From NCBI GenBank assembly GCA_030407315.1, contig JALQPE010001895.1, forward strand, positions 93,267-157,266: a stretch of DNA of 64,000 nt. Direction: 5' to 3'. The translations under genes and the position numbers were made by a program. Shown here in pieces: positions 51,726-61,932 of the stretch (the first letter of the stretch is position 1; each line of letters opens with the position of its first letter). The notes beneath the pieces were generated by a model. The model saw only the letters and a list, made by a program, of their open reading frames with translations. It searched no databases and was not told where the DNA came from. Origin of the DNA: Asparagopsis taxiformis (taxonomy: Eukaryota; Rhodophyta; Florideophyceae; Bonnemaisoniales; Bonnemaisoniaceae).

Positions 51726-54620
51726 ATGTCACCATCGCGTACCGCTTTTCTCAGTTCCGCCGCCCTGCGCACCGCTCTCGCCACCTCCAGTCGTCCCATT
51801 CGCAGTCCAATACTCCGCTGCACTCGGTTCATCTCCACTCTTCCCGCTCGTCGTCCACGTTATCATTCCACATCATCCATGCCTCTCGACGGTACCATTA
51901 CTGCCAGCGCCCCAGGCGCCGACATTGATGTCGATGTGGCCGTTGCAGTTGACGAGCCCAAGGTGAAATATCTCAACGATTATGCCCCGCCCAACTTTCT
52001 CGTGTCCGACACCCGTCTCCAGTTCCAACTCACCGATGACGGACTCGATACCGTTGTTCGCTCCAAACTTGCAGTTGTACCCAAATGTCCTCCAGGAACC
52101 CCACTCGTGCTCGATGGTGAGGGACTCGACATTCTCCCCGGCTCGATCAAGCTTGATGGTGTCGTTCTGCCCGATAACAGCTTCCGTTATGACGTCAAGG
52201 CTAGTACGTTGACCATTGATGCATCTGTTGTACCCAATGCACCGTTCACATTCGAGTCTGCTGTGCACATATCTCCTGCAAAGAACACCGCTCTCGATGG
52301 TCTCTACATGACCGCTGGTGATTACTGCACCCAGTGTGAGGCCGAAGGTTTCCGTCGTATAACCTTCTATCCAGATCGACCTGATGTGATGGCAAAATTC
52401 TCCGTCCGCATCGAGGCAGATAAGAAAAGATATCCCGTCTTGCTCAGCAACGGAAACTGTGTCTCAAAGGGTGATGTGGAAGGTGATACCGCCAAGCACT
52501 GGGCAGAGTACGTTGATCCATTCCCGAAGCCGTGCTATCTTTTCGCACTCGTTGCAGGTGACTTGGCCCACCTCCAGGACTCTTTTAAAACCGTTGGCGG
52601 CCGCGACGTCACCCTCCGGGTGTACGTCAAGGGCGAAACAGAGGTCCCGAAATGTCAGCATGCCATGCGCAGTTTGAAGAAGGCCATGAAATGGGATGAG
52701 GACGTGTATGGTCTTGAGTATAACTACGATATTTTTAACATCGTCGCTGTGCCTTCATTTGTCTTCGGTGCAATGGAGAACACTTCGCTCAACATCTTCA
52801 ATTCCAAGTATGTGCTTGTGAGTCCGGAGACAGCCACAGACAGTGATTTCAACAATGTGGAAGGCGTGGTCGCCCACGAATATTTCCACAACTATAGTGG
52901 AAATCGTGTCACTGTTAATTCGTGGTTCCAACTCTCTCTCAAGGAGGGTCTCACGGTTTTCAGGGACCAGAGCTTCTCAGCTGATATGAATTCAGCGACT
53001 GTCAAGCGCATTCGTGATGTAACAAGCTTGCGCACTGGGCAATTCGCTGAGGATGCAGGTCCAATGGCTCACCCTATTCGTCCGGATTCGTACATCACAT
53101 GCAATTCGTTCTACACTGCAACCGTGTACAATAAGGGTGCCGAGGTGATCCGCATGCTGAAAACTCTTGTAGGTCCTGAGGGCTTCCGCCGTGGTACGGA
53201 CATCTACTTCTCACGACATGACGGTCAGGCGGTTACATGTGATGATTGGATTCAGGCGATCCAAGACGCCAACCCGCAGGTTGATCTCACTGTCTTCAGG
53301 AAGTGGTATTCGCAAGCTGGTACCCCTGTGATTACAGTAGGGGTTCAGTACGACGAAGCTTCTTCAACGATGCACCTCAAATGTAATCAGACAATTCCCC
53401 CTACTCCGAGACAGCCCGTGAAGGAGCCAATGTTAATGCCTCTGCGTATGGGGCTTATCGGACCTGATGGCTCACCTATTCCAGTGGATCTAGGCACTGG
53501 AGAGGCTCCAGCTCTATCCAAAGTCTTACTCATGGAGAAGGAAAATGCGGAATTTGTGCTGCACAACGTCCCCAAGGGGACTGTTCCGTCCTTACTGCGG
53601 GAATTCAGTGCGCCAGTAAAGTTGGAGCGTGAAGGCGGCGTTTCTATGGAAGAATTGGCGTTCCTAATGGCAAATGATACTGATGAGTTCAACAGATGGG
53701 AATCAGGACAAAAGCTGGCGTTAGGTGTTATTCTAGATAACGTGAAGTCTGGAAGCGGAGACTTCAAAGAATTGCCTGAAACAGTCATTTCTGCATTTAG
53801 GAAGACACTTTGTAACACTGATATTGACGCTGCATTGCGTGCTGAAGTGTTCATTCTCCCTGCAGAATCATATATTGTTGAGCAGATGGAAGTTGCAGAC
53901 CCAGTCCGCATCCGTGCTGCAAGAAAGCATGTCCGTCGCGAACTGGCTATCCATCTGGAGGCTGATTTCAAGAAAATTCTTGAGGATGGTTTGGCTGGCG
54001 ACGGAGAATACAAGCTGGACCCTGTATCGCAAGGTAAACGTGTGCTCAAGAATGTGGCACTTGGATATCTGTCGGCGTTGGACAAGAAAGAAACTTCTGT
54101 TCTCTGTTTGGACATTGTACGCAATGGGTCAAACATGACTGACGTTTTGGCTGCGCTTAGTATCCTGGCATCCACTACATCAGAAGAGAGAGACATTGCA
54201 TTGAGTGAGTTTTACGAGAAGTGGGAAAAGGATTATCTTGTTATTGACAAATGGCTACGCATCCAGTCTACATCGTCGAGAGAAGATGTTCTGGATATTG
54301 TGAAGGCGCTTACATCGCACAAGGCGTACAATGAAACGATACCGAATTCGGTCTACGCTCTCATTGGTGGTTATGGATTTGCTAACCTGCACATGCCGAC
54401 AGATGGTAGTGGATACAGATTCCTCTCTGAACAAGTGATTCGTCTGGATCCCATCAACCCTCAGGTGGCTGCGCGTATTGCGAGAAGCTTTACTCGCTGG
54501 CGCAAGTATGACAATACTCGGCAAGCACAGATGGCGGTGGAACTTGAGAAGATCAAGAAGACAAAAGGCCTGTCGAAGGACGTGTTTGAAGTAATCAACA
54601 ACTGCCTATCCCAAGCGTAA
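51726..54620 (+). CDS. M1 family aminopeptidase (plant/PepN type)
   Basis: A 964-residue zinc exopeptidase that removes N-terminal residues. The first ~50 residues are Ser/Arg/Ala-rich without acids (SPSRTAFLSSAALRTALATS, RPRYHST), a likely mitochondrial or plastid presequence, followed by a Met (MPLDG). The catalytic body starts KYLNDYAPPNFLVSDT. The exopeptidase motif is GAMEN at 348-352. The zinc motif is HEYFHNYSGNRVTVN (H384, H388) with the distal Glu in LKEGLTVFRDQ. CTQCEAEGFRRITFYPDRPDVMAKF is the PepN-branch signature. Length and order match PepN and the Arabidopsis M1 enzyme. AATAAA at 54632-54637 is the poly(A) signal, only 12 bases after the stop. Confidence 0.96.
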   Translation: MSPSRTAFLSSAALRTALATSSRPIRSPILRCTRFISTLPARRPRYHSTSSMPLDGTITASAPGADIDVDVAVAVDEPKVKYLNDYAPPNFLVSDTRLQFQLTDDGLDTVVRSKLAVVPKCPPGTPLVLDGEGLDILPGSIKLDGVVLPDNSFRYDVKASTLTIDASVVPNAPFTFESAVHISPAKNTALDGLYMTAGDYCTQCEAEGFRRITFYPDRPDVMAKFSVRIEADKKRYPVLLSNGNCVSKGDVEGDTAKHWAEYVDPFPKPCYLFALVAGDLAHLQDSFKTVGGRDVTLRVYVKGETEVPKCQHAMRSLKKAMKWDEDVYGLEYNYDIFNIVAVPSFVFGAMENTSLNIFNSKYVLVSPETATDSDFNNVEGVVAHEYFHNYSGNRVTVNSWFQLSLKEGLTVFRDQSFSADMNSATVKRIRDVTSLRTGQFAEDAGPMAHPIRPDSYITCNSFYTATVYNKGAEVIRMLKTLVGPEGFRRGTDIYFSRHDGQAVTCDDWIQAIQDANPQVDLTVFRKWYSQAGTPVITVGVQYDEASSTMHLKCNQTIPPTPRQPVKEPMLMPLRMGLIGPDGSPIPVDLGTGEAPALSKVLLMEKENAEFVLHNVPKGTVPSLLREFSAPVKLEREGGVSMEELAFLMANDTDEFNRWESGQKLALGVILDNVKSGSGDFKELPETVISAFRKTLCNTDIDAALRAEVFILPAESYIVEQMEVADPVRIRAARKHVRRELAIHLEADFKKILEDGLAGDGEYKLDPVSQGKRVLKNVALGYLSALDKKETSVLCLDIVRNGSNMTDVLAALSILASTTSEERDIALSEFYEKWEKDYLVIDKWLRIQSTSSREDVLDIVKALTSHKAYNETIPNSVYALIGGYGFANLHMPTDGSGYRFLSEQVIRLDPINPQVAARIARSFTRWRKYDNTRQAQMAVELEKIKKTKGLSKDVFEVINNCLSQA

Positions 54621-54698
54621 GGGTAAGGTATAATAAATATCGACATGTCGGAGGTGTTATTGCTGCTCCATGCGCAACATTTCTTTGTTTGAGCCTGG

Positions 54699-55748
54699 CT
54701 ACTTTTGCCGAGTGACTATGCTATATACGCAATACAGTAGTATGAAGAACAACATGTATACTACAAATTGGCAATGCAACCAGAAGCCTAGTGTCATTCG
54801 ATTCCATCTGAGAGGTCTTCCGTCAAACTTACCGTTCCGACGGAAGCTCTCGATGAGTTGATCCTTTTGTTCGTAGAGTTTGTATATCCACTTTTTGAGC
54901 TCCTCGTCATCCTGTGGAATGTCGGCGATGGGGATTCGCCGTTGATGAACGTGAATAACACGATCAGTAAGTGAACCCCTGAAATACATCTCACGAAATG
55001 AGGGCTTCATCTCCCGTTTGTCCGACTCGGTGTAGCCGATCGTAATATCATAAACAGCAGTTGCATTACCGCGCAAGGCATGTACTGTGGAAATGAAACC
55101 TTTGGTGCGAGGTTGGAGCACCTGGTTTAATACTTTGAGGTCTCGCTTCTTTGCAAAAGCATGTGCGTCAAGTAGTTTTTTCTGCGTAAAGCGCGTTCCC
55201 TCTAAATAGTTAATTAGCCAATATGGCGAGCGCCTTCTCCGTGGATCCGTTAGGCTCGAAAACACCTTGGTCATACGGCGACCGGCACTAGAAGACTGCC
55301 TCTTGATAAAGATAACCACATCAAGTATGTACCCCGCAAAGCCGTACACAGGAAACAGTAAGAGCGAGCGCTTGGCGAGAAATTTCACATCGCCATGCAT
55401 GCGGATCTGGCGGGCGAGGGAATAGATAACGACTGTATCTGCCCATGAGCGATGGTTGCAAACAACGAGAGCGGATTCATTGGGACGGAAAGTGTCGCCG
55501 GAAAGAACGATGGTCATACGACCGAACAACTCGAGATGACCCATGAATATCGAAAACCAGACACGGAGAACAGCGGATATGAACTGCACAACGGCATAAT
55601 AGCTGATATTGAGGACGGAGCATGTGATGATTGCGGCGGCTATGACTCCATCGACGAGGACAATTGTGACGATTGATATGCAGAGGGAGAAAAGGAGGGC
55701 ATAAGTGATGCTGAGGATGGTAACTAGCTTTTCACGCGAGCGGACCAT
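54699..55748 (-). CDS. 1-acyl-glycerol-3-phosphate acyltransferase-like (LPLAT) protein
   Basis: A 349-residue membrane enzyme expected to acylate lysophosphatidic acid or another lysophospholipid in the ER. Hydrophobic segments lie at about 8-70 and at the C-terminal 325-345. The PlsC motifs are all present: NHRSWADTV (H99, D104), the LFPVYGFAGY region (motif II), YLEGTRFTQ (motif III) and VLQPRTKGF (motif IV). The spacing of the long loop and the tail with LREXY-like segments match the AGPAT3/4/5 and LCLAT branch. Convergent with the aminopeptidase gene, 78 bases between stops. Confidence 0.92.
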   Translation of the reverse strand: MVRSREKLVTILSITYALLFSLCISIVTIVLVDGVIAAAIITCSVLNISYYAVVQFISAVLRVWFSIFMGHLELFGRMTIVLSGDTFRPNESALVVCNHRSWADTVVIYSLARQIRMHGDVKFLAKRSLLLFPVYGFAGYILDVVIFIKRQSSSAGRRMTKVFSSLTDPRRRRSPYWLINYLEGTRFTQKKLLDAHAFAKKRDLKVLNQVLQPRTKGFISTVHALRGNATAVYDITIGYTESDKREMKPSFREMYFRGSLTDRVIHVHQRRIPIADIPQDDEELKKWIYKLYEQKDQLIESFRRNGKFDGRPLRWNRMTLGFWLHCQFVVYMLFFILLYCVYSIVTRQK

Positions 55749-56098
55749 TGCTCGGGGATGTGGGGAGCAATTGCGGCCTCATTCACGATGGGATAAGTTA
55801 GAATTGAGCAGGGATGAGGACAAAGCAGATTTCTATACTCAGTGGTGATGGTGCTGCTAGCTACAGGCCAGCAGAGCTTCCTGAGCGGAACGGATAATAC
55901 ACGTGGCACGGCCTAGCTGCCAATATACTCTGATATGGCCTCGGTTCTCTCACGCATCCAACTCAGCACTGTGTGAGCACCACAAGTTCAATTGCATGAA
56001 TATATTTCAAAATACAATTTCACCCACTAATCTACGTTGGATAATCTGGGAAAATGATAGGTTATAAACTCTATCGCGGCCTCAGTATGTGTCAGTCG
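55749..56098. other. Intergenic region between acyltransferase and tRNA genes
   Basis: This is the acyltransferase promoter region and the 5' flank of the tRNA gene. No further gene is seen. Confidence 0.4.
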
Positions 56099-56169
56099 AC
56101 GCCGGTGGTATAGTGGTAGCATACGCCCCTGCCACGGGCGAGACCCGGGTTCAATTCCCGGCCGGCGTA
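56099..56169 (+). tRNA. trnG-GCC: tRNA-Gly (GCC)
   Basis: A 71-nt tRNA with all four arms. The acceptor ACGCCGG pairs with CCGGCGT, with discriminator A169. The D-arm region is TGGTATAGTGGTAGCA (box A). The anticodon stem CGCCC/GGGCG encloses loop CTGCCAC with anticodon GCC at 56131-56133. The T-arm is CCGGG TTCAATT CCCGG (box B). No intron; CCA is not encoded, as expected for a eukaryotic nuclear gene. Confidence 0.98.
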
Positions 56170-56173
56170 TTCG

Positions 56174-56178
56174 TTTTT
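56174..56178 (+). terminator. RNA polymerase III terminator
   Basis: A run of five T starts four bases after the tRNA 3' end, the usual Pol III stop. Confidence 0.85.
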
Positions 56179-56706
56179 ATTTCCATACCGGGTCCCATCT
56201 CGGCGAGACCAATGTTCCCCGCAGTCCCCGAAACCTCATGGAGTCCAGCCTGTATATATTTTGCAACGTAAACAAGTTATCCGAGCATGCTCGCTCCGTT
56301 ATTGATGGTTGTTCCGTTGGCTCGAGGGGGAAACTGGACTCGCAAACGTTTAACAAGCTGGGAACTCTGGAATATATATGTACGTTGTAGGAAGAGCGAT
56401 CAGCTCTTCCTGAAGTGGTGGGTACGATGTATTACCATTCATTTTAAATATTTAGCAATATCTATTGTCATCTTCCACCTGGAGAGAAGAATATCTATGA
56501 TGATGGCAATGGAAACATGGGCCATTGATTTAGATATTTCTCCGAAATCAGACTTATCACGCGACGCGCGACGTGATCTTGCCAACACTCTGAATTCACC
56601 ATCAACTCAGCGCACACAACTCGTCCAGGTCGACCGGTGTCTAGCTAGAACGTCAGTGCCATCTGAACAGCGCACTCGTAACTAACGTCTCCCTCCCGCT
56701 CGCATC
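56179..56706. other. Intergenic region before the AAA ATPase gene
   Basis: Promoter and C-rich leader of the AAA ATPase gene. A 132-residue frame at 56287-56685 has no recognisable domain and is not called. Confidence 0.4.
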
Positions 56707-58422
56707 ATGTTCTCCATTGCAAGATTCCGTCCAACGAATCGCGTCACTTCCCTCATGCGCGCTTTCGCCGTTCCGCGTCCGATCCCACATCAGCCAACGC
56801 CTCCGCGACCCGCCGCAACATTCCCGCATCTCTCCCTAGCTCTCTTCGTCACCGCAACCACAACAGCCATCTTTGCTGAAGCCCGTGCTCCTGCCCCTGC
56901 CGACACCTCTCCGGCTCCCGCGCGCTCCATCACCTGGTCCCACGTCGTTGAAAACCTCAACCGCTACCAAACCGAGCGTCGAATACGCCACAGCGTAACG
57001 GCAAGCCACCCGCGTCCAATCATCAACCGGCAGGTCTGGCAGTATACCGTTGAATTCCCACTGTCACCGCAGGCAGACCTCTTTTCAATTCTCGCCAAGC
57101 TCACAGCTGCCCTGCAGTCGCTCTCGGGCGGCGGCGGTAGCGGCACAAGTGAGATTCAGGCAGAAGAAACGCCGACGTGTACTGTGCTCAAAATTTCAAA
57201 GCATGAATGCTTTGAAATCGAAATCTCCGTTCCGCGCTTGCAACATTTGCGTCCAGACAGCCGCGTCGTGGTGGACTTGATCAAAAATGACCCAAACGCC
57301 AAATTCCTCCCCGCTGAAATGGAAACCCTCACGCGCGCCTACGCCCTCTGCCAGCCGGAAGATGGTCGGGTGAACGAAATCGGGCAATTACTCGACGGTA
57401 AGAACAGTGTTGAGCTTGGACCAAAGGAAACGAAGAAATCGCGGCGCCATACCAACCCTCCAACAGTATATAGCTATGATACAGATATTAAGATGAGTCC
57501 CGAAATGGTCGCAAAGCGTGCTCGCTCCAAATTGGAGGAGCTGGGAGTTGATGTGTTTGATGGCCAAAATTCACAGTTATCATGGGAGTCGCTCGCGGGA
57601 TATGATGAAGTGAAAAAGCGAATCGATGATACGTTGACGCTTCCACTGCGTCATCCGGAAGTATATGAAGGTATCGTGCGCGGTACTCGCAAGCGATTCG
57701 AGTCCAATTTGCCCAAGGCTGTGTTGTATGAAGGGCCGCCCGGTTGTGGTAAGACACTTTCGGCAAAGGTATTGGCGTCCACAATCGGCGTGCCATTTGT
57801 GCACGTGCCGCTGGAGACAATTTTGAGCAAGTTTTACGGCGAGACAACGCGCAAACTCGCAGAGATCTTGCAGACGGCCAATGATCTTGGACGATGTCTT
57901 GTCTTCATAGATGAGTGTGACAGTATCGGACTGAGCAGAAGTTCGTCCACTGAAGTGCATGAAGTTACTCGCAGGACGCTTTCCGTGCTGCTGAGACATA
58001 TCGACGGTATTGACGGCCCACAAAACACTATTTTGTTAGCGGCTACAAATCATAAGGAAGACATTGACCCGGCACTTATGTCAAGATTTGACGTTGTCGT
58101 GTCGTTTCCACTTCCGGATCTTTCGACGAGGCAAAGCATATTGGCGCTGTATGCGAAGCACTTGTCCGAAGCTGATTTGGAGCGAATTGCGGAAGTTGCC
58201 GAAGGATTCTCCGGTCGGGAACTGTTAGACGTTTGTGAAGAGGCGGAACGAATGCATGCTGGTCGACTTGTGCGTGAGAAAGTTGAGGAGAGTGGCAGTT
58301 CGAAGAGCTCAAAGTGTGAAGAACTGCCAATGCTGTCTGACTATGTAGAGGCAGTGAAGCGGAAGGCGCCACACATCGTCGGCTGGAAGAAAAAAGAGGC
58401 AAGGGCATCCGTGTTTGTTTAG
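56707..58422 (+). CDS. Organelle-type AAA ATPase
   Basis: A 571-residue AAA protein. The first 65 residues are basic, Pro/Ala-rich and end in a hydrophobic stretch (LSLALFVTATTTAIFAEA), suggesting import into mitochondrion or plastid and possible membrane anchoring. The ATPase domain starts SWESLAGYDEVKKRIDDTL, then RGTRKRFESNLPKAVLYEGPPGCGKT (Walker A K349), VFIDECDSIG (Walker B D402/E403), ATNHKEDIDPALMSRFD (sensor 1 and arginine finger region) and SGRELLDVCEEAER (sensor 2). The wording around 'RGTRxxFESNxPxAVLxEGPPG' matches a plant group represented by Arabidopsis AT4G04180. A role in organelle protein quality control is inference. Confidence 0.88.
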   Translation: MFSIARFRPTNRVTSLMRAFAVPRPIPHQPTPPRPAATFPHLSLALFVTATTTAIFAEARAPAPADTSPAPARSITWSHVVENLNRYQTERRIRHSVTASHPRPIINRQVWQYTVEFPLSPQADLFSILAKLTAALQSLSGGGGSGTSEIQAEETPTCTVLKISKHECFEIEISVPRLQHLRPDSRVVVDLIKNDPNAKFLPAEMETLTRAYALCQPEDGRVNEIGQLLDGKNSVELGPKETKKSRRHTNPPTVYSYDTDIKMSPEMVAKRARSKLEELGVDVFDGQNSQLSWESLAGYDEVKKRIDDTLTLPLRHPEVYEGIVRGTRKRFESNLPKAVLYEGPPGCGKTLSAKVLASTIGVPFVHVPLETILSKFYGETTRKLAEILQTANDLGRCLVFIDECDSIGLSRSSSTEVHEVTRRTLSVLLRHIDGIDGPQNTILLAATNHKEDIDPALMSRFDVVVSFPLPDLSTRQSILALYAKHLSEADLERIAEVAEGFSGRELLDVCEEAERMHAGRLVREKVEESGSSKSSKCEELPMLSDYVEAVKRKAPHIVGWKKKEARASVFV

Positions 58423-61003
58423 ACACGTCGCCTAGTACCATAAATTCTAACAACTATAGACGATGGGAAAAATATTCCAACATACTGACGCGAACAAATA
58501 TGACAGTGCAATTGTTTACACTTCTATTTGATAAGTTGGTGGTAAAGACGCATGGCAGCATGTCACGCACATGGTGGGCAGCACAAGGGAAGAAACTCTT
58601 GACGAATGCTGGCCACTTGGTTCCACCATGAGTAGATTTATCATAGGCATACAGTATCGAGGTGAAGTCGGAGATGTACTTCTATGAAGTCCGGGGTTGG
58701 GTGCAATTGCAGTGGAAGAAGTGTAACCTTGTGGCAGCGATTGATGTACTTCTAGGCAGAAGGCAGGAGGAAAAAATTGGGGTCGAATTTTTAGCCTAGA
58801 TGTGCAGTTGACGAAGGCACACATGAAGAAAAGCAAAGCGACGAAGAGCACCGGGTTGAGAAGCGATGGTTGCGGTCTTGGATCGGGGAAAAGCGGCTGC
58901 AAGATGAATTGTCTTGCCGAACGGAGAACCGGGAGTCCTGGGCTGTTTCTAATGTGAGCGAATTGCGGATTGGAAACGGCCCAGAACACCCAACTCTACG
59001 TTCGGCAAGACTAAGTGAAGATGAGCAGGTAAGCGTGCTTGCCGAGATGGATAGCGAGCTTCGAACGTGTGCCGTTGCGGACAGTAGTATTTAAATGTTT
59101 GAGACTTAAGAGCATACCTGACTTACATTGTGGGCAGGAAAGATTTATTAAATTAAGGCACAACAACTTGTTTGTATATATCTATGGTGTGTACGGTAAC
59201 CTACCCGTCACGGGGCTCAAGTGGATGGACCGTGCGGGCGGAATGGGAAACCGAATCGCTGCAGTTGCATCGACTCGAGTTTGCAGATGTGTCCACCGGT
59301 TTGTACTTGGCACTGCTGATTTGTCCGACGCAGACATTTTAGTGGGATGTGTGGCGCACGCGTTTCTATGAGACAGGCAACTCAACCGCGGCGACTCGAC
59401 TTTACGGTAACAACGTTAACTGCCGCCCAGCCCTGCCCAGCGTGCGCACCAAGAGGTAAGTTAATGTTACATATCATTCAATTCCAGCCATCCGCAAATC
59501 AATGCCTCGACCATAATATAGTATACATCGGTAAACTGTGTTTTGCACGCCTCTACGTGTCACTGTGTATTACAAAATGCCATCATCCTTTGGGTAACAC
59601 GATGAGAAGGCACTTAGATGTCACAGCATGCAGCATATATATAAGCAGATATATAAGTGTGGCGTGTAAACCAAGCTATAGCAAAATGATTCGAGCGCGG
59701 AGCAAATCTCGAGTGTATAAACCTTGCAAGAACGTTTGAATCCAAATTTTCTTTGGCTCCCACATTATGGAATACTGTTCAGCGGTGCGGTCAGTCGTGC
59801 CAAGATGGTGAGCAACCAACTTGACATTTGAGCCTTACACGCCGACGCGGCGCAAATGAAGTTTTCTCGAGTGCACAGCGCGTGCTCAGCACGACAATGT
59901 CTAGAAAATGATCTCTAGAGCACGAATTGATTCGCTTCCACTTTGCATGAAACTCATTCATCCTTATATACAAGTATGAAACTGCGGTACGGTACAGTAC
60001 CACCGTGCAATTCACCGCGTCTAGTTCTGTCTGCACAGAGTCCACTACAAATAATATTTACACAGCGAGGCAAGCGTGTAGCCCCACGTAACTCTTAAAT
60101 GGGAAAGTCGCCTGACCATGATGCCCGACCGTGCGCCTTATTTGACAGCAACAGCGTGTTTTGCTGCTGCTGCCAGCAAAACATATCACATACCACGCTT
60201 TGGCCGCAAGTTCATAATGGCCTGCCTAAAGTCCGCTCAGCATAACGTGTGCGAATCTTCACCGTGTGGACATCAACAAATTATAAATTACTTCCTCTGC
60301 TGTATGCTCATCAAATTACTGTCCTGGAACAAATTATGCCTTGCAACATGCCGAGTAGACAAGCCAGACTACTGCCATCATCTCATTGCCAAGCAAATTT
60401 GTCCAGCGGCATCACTTCATCTACATCTACCTATCCTTAGATCAGCACTACGTTTGCGTACACCTTTCCGCCCGCTTGAATTCCCCATAACATATGTTTT
60501 GCGCATGCTCCATAGGATCGAAGCATTTGTGCCACGCTTATTTGTAACCCACTCGCATCTCGCTTCCCCTCCTGACTTGACGTTGCAGAAAGCCAATTCC
60601 AGAATCATATTTCCACTGTGTCCAGATGACCCTCAATGGGCCCAAGTTTGTTGGTCCGTATGGACCAAAACATATCAGCTGTGCGGAACCACATCACGGC
60701 GAACGAGTCGAAAACATCCGCAGTAAATCATTTATCTTTTTATAAAATATTCAGTATAAATTCAATATTGGTGTGATTCCAGTAAGACCAGGAAACAGCG
60801 CAACAACTCCTACTGCATCCACCGGGAATTGCCACTTTACCAGATCAAATACGATCCAAAAATATCAGACATTCCACTCCTTTACTTCGTTGTTGAAATG
60901 CTGCATGCTGATTAGCGGAAATAAACATAAATTCTTCAATGAAATCTGAGTTGATCGGAGCGTCTTTTCGACGGGGACGCTCCAGTGCTAGTAGACAGTA
61001 GGA
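58423..61003. other. Long gene-poor region before the retrotransposon
   Basis: About 2.6 kb with no convincing gene. An ORF at 60118-60726 (202 codons) lacks domains and the local codon bias. Donor-like GTAAG sites are at 59029 (after GAGCAG) and 59456 (after AAGAG), so short exons of an unrecognised gene cannot be excluded. An A/T-rich patch with TATATAAG repeats lies near 59635-59660. Confidence 0.4.
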
Positions 61004-61800
61004 TGTTGAACTGTCTATTCAACGGCCCGTACAACTCGACGTGAGCTTCATGGCCTGTGATAACGTGGACGAATGGATGGCTAGACGCTGACGCTGTCAG
61101 AAGGTAGCACTATTTCATTAGACTAAGGTATCAAACAATAGTATTTTTCAGAAAGACTACCAATTTTGCCTGAATTTAGCCCACATTTCCATTTCAACGT
61201 ACTACGGAGTAACGGATGTAGCCTGTCAAGGTGGAGTCCGAAACTATGGCGTCCCTAGCTATTGATTGTTTGAGTGTGTTCTTCTTGGATCTAGCCAGCT
61301 CTCTATTGCAGTCTCAAAGGCTCCATATCGTTAGCACTACAATATGTTTATAGGGTCTTTTCTCGAACTGTTTTTTAGACTAAGAAAAGGTACGATAAGG
61401 CACTAAAACCGCCCGTTACACTGTGATCTTGTGTCGTCGCAATCGCTGCGATAGCATAGTAGAGTTAGTTCTACTTTGGCTACTATGTAGCTCGAAATTG
61501 TACTGGGCTTTGGAGCCGGCTGTTGGTCATAGCCAGATATCCTCAGACGACGGAAAGCTCGCATAAAAATCAACTGAATAAAAATTATGGGGAATTAGCC
61601 AAAATAAGAGCCACTCTGATCAAATTAAATTTCAACAGAAGGTAAGATTATATCGGCCCATCAGCGACTGGTGTCAGGATGCTAACAAAAGACAGCTGTC
61701 CAACTCACCGTTGAGACGCCGGCGAGAACAGAACACACTAACTTACAACAGATGAACAGAGACACTGAGTAAAGAAGGCAGGACTCATTACATTCTAACA
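61004..61800 (+). repeat. Putative 5' LTR of the copia element
   Basis: The right boundary is inferred from the primer-binding site: sequence ends CTAACA immediately before it, as LTRs end in ...CA. The left boundary is a guess at TGTTGA (61004), which only partly mirrors CTAACA. The other LTR lies outside the window, so neither length nor identity can be checked here. Confidence 0.3.
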
Positions 61801-61810
61801 GGTTATGGGC
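61801..61810 (+). other. Primer-binding site, initiator tRNA-Met anticodon-arm type
   Basis: GGTTATGGGC is complementary to the anticodon stem-loop of eukaryotic initiator tRNA-Met (which reads GCCCATAACC). This is the half-tRNA priming used by Drosophila copia and yeast Ty5, rather than the usual match to a tRNA 3' end. Confidence 0.65.
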
Positions 61811-61932
61811 TACATCCCGCCCACTGCGCCTAACGATCCACACACACACACCCTCCAACCACGCGACGACCCATCCGCGCCAACAATGGAACCCACACGC
61901 CTCCCCACCCTGTCGCCTGCGAATCAACGCGT

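Noticed and set aside
53387..54196. 269-codon minus-strand frame over the aminopeptidase
   Set aside because: Shadow of the M1 enzyme's coding frame; Ser/Arg-rich translation without domains.
60118..60726. 202-codon plus-strand ORF in the gene-poor region
   Set aside because: Begins with ATG ATG, but the translation is Cys/His/Leu-rich with no domain, and third positions are not GC-rich as in real genes here.
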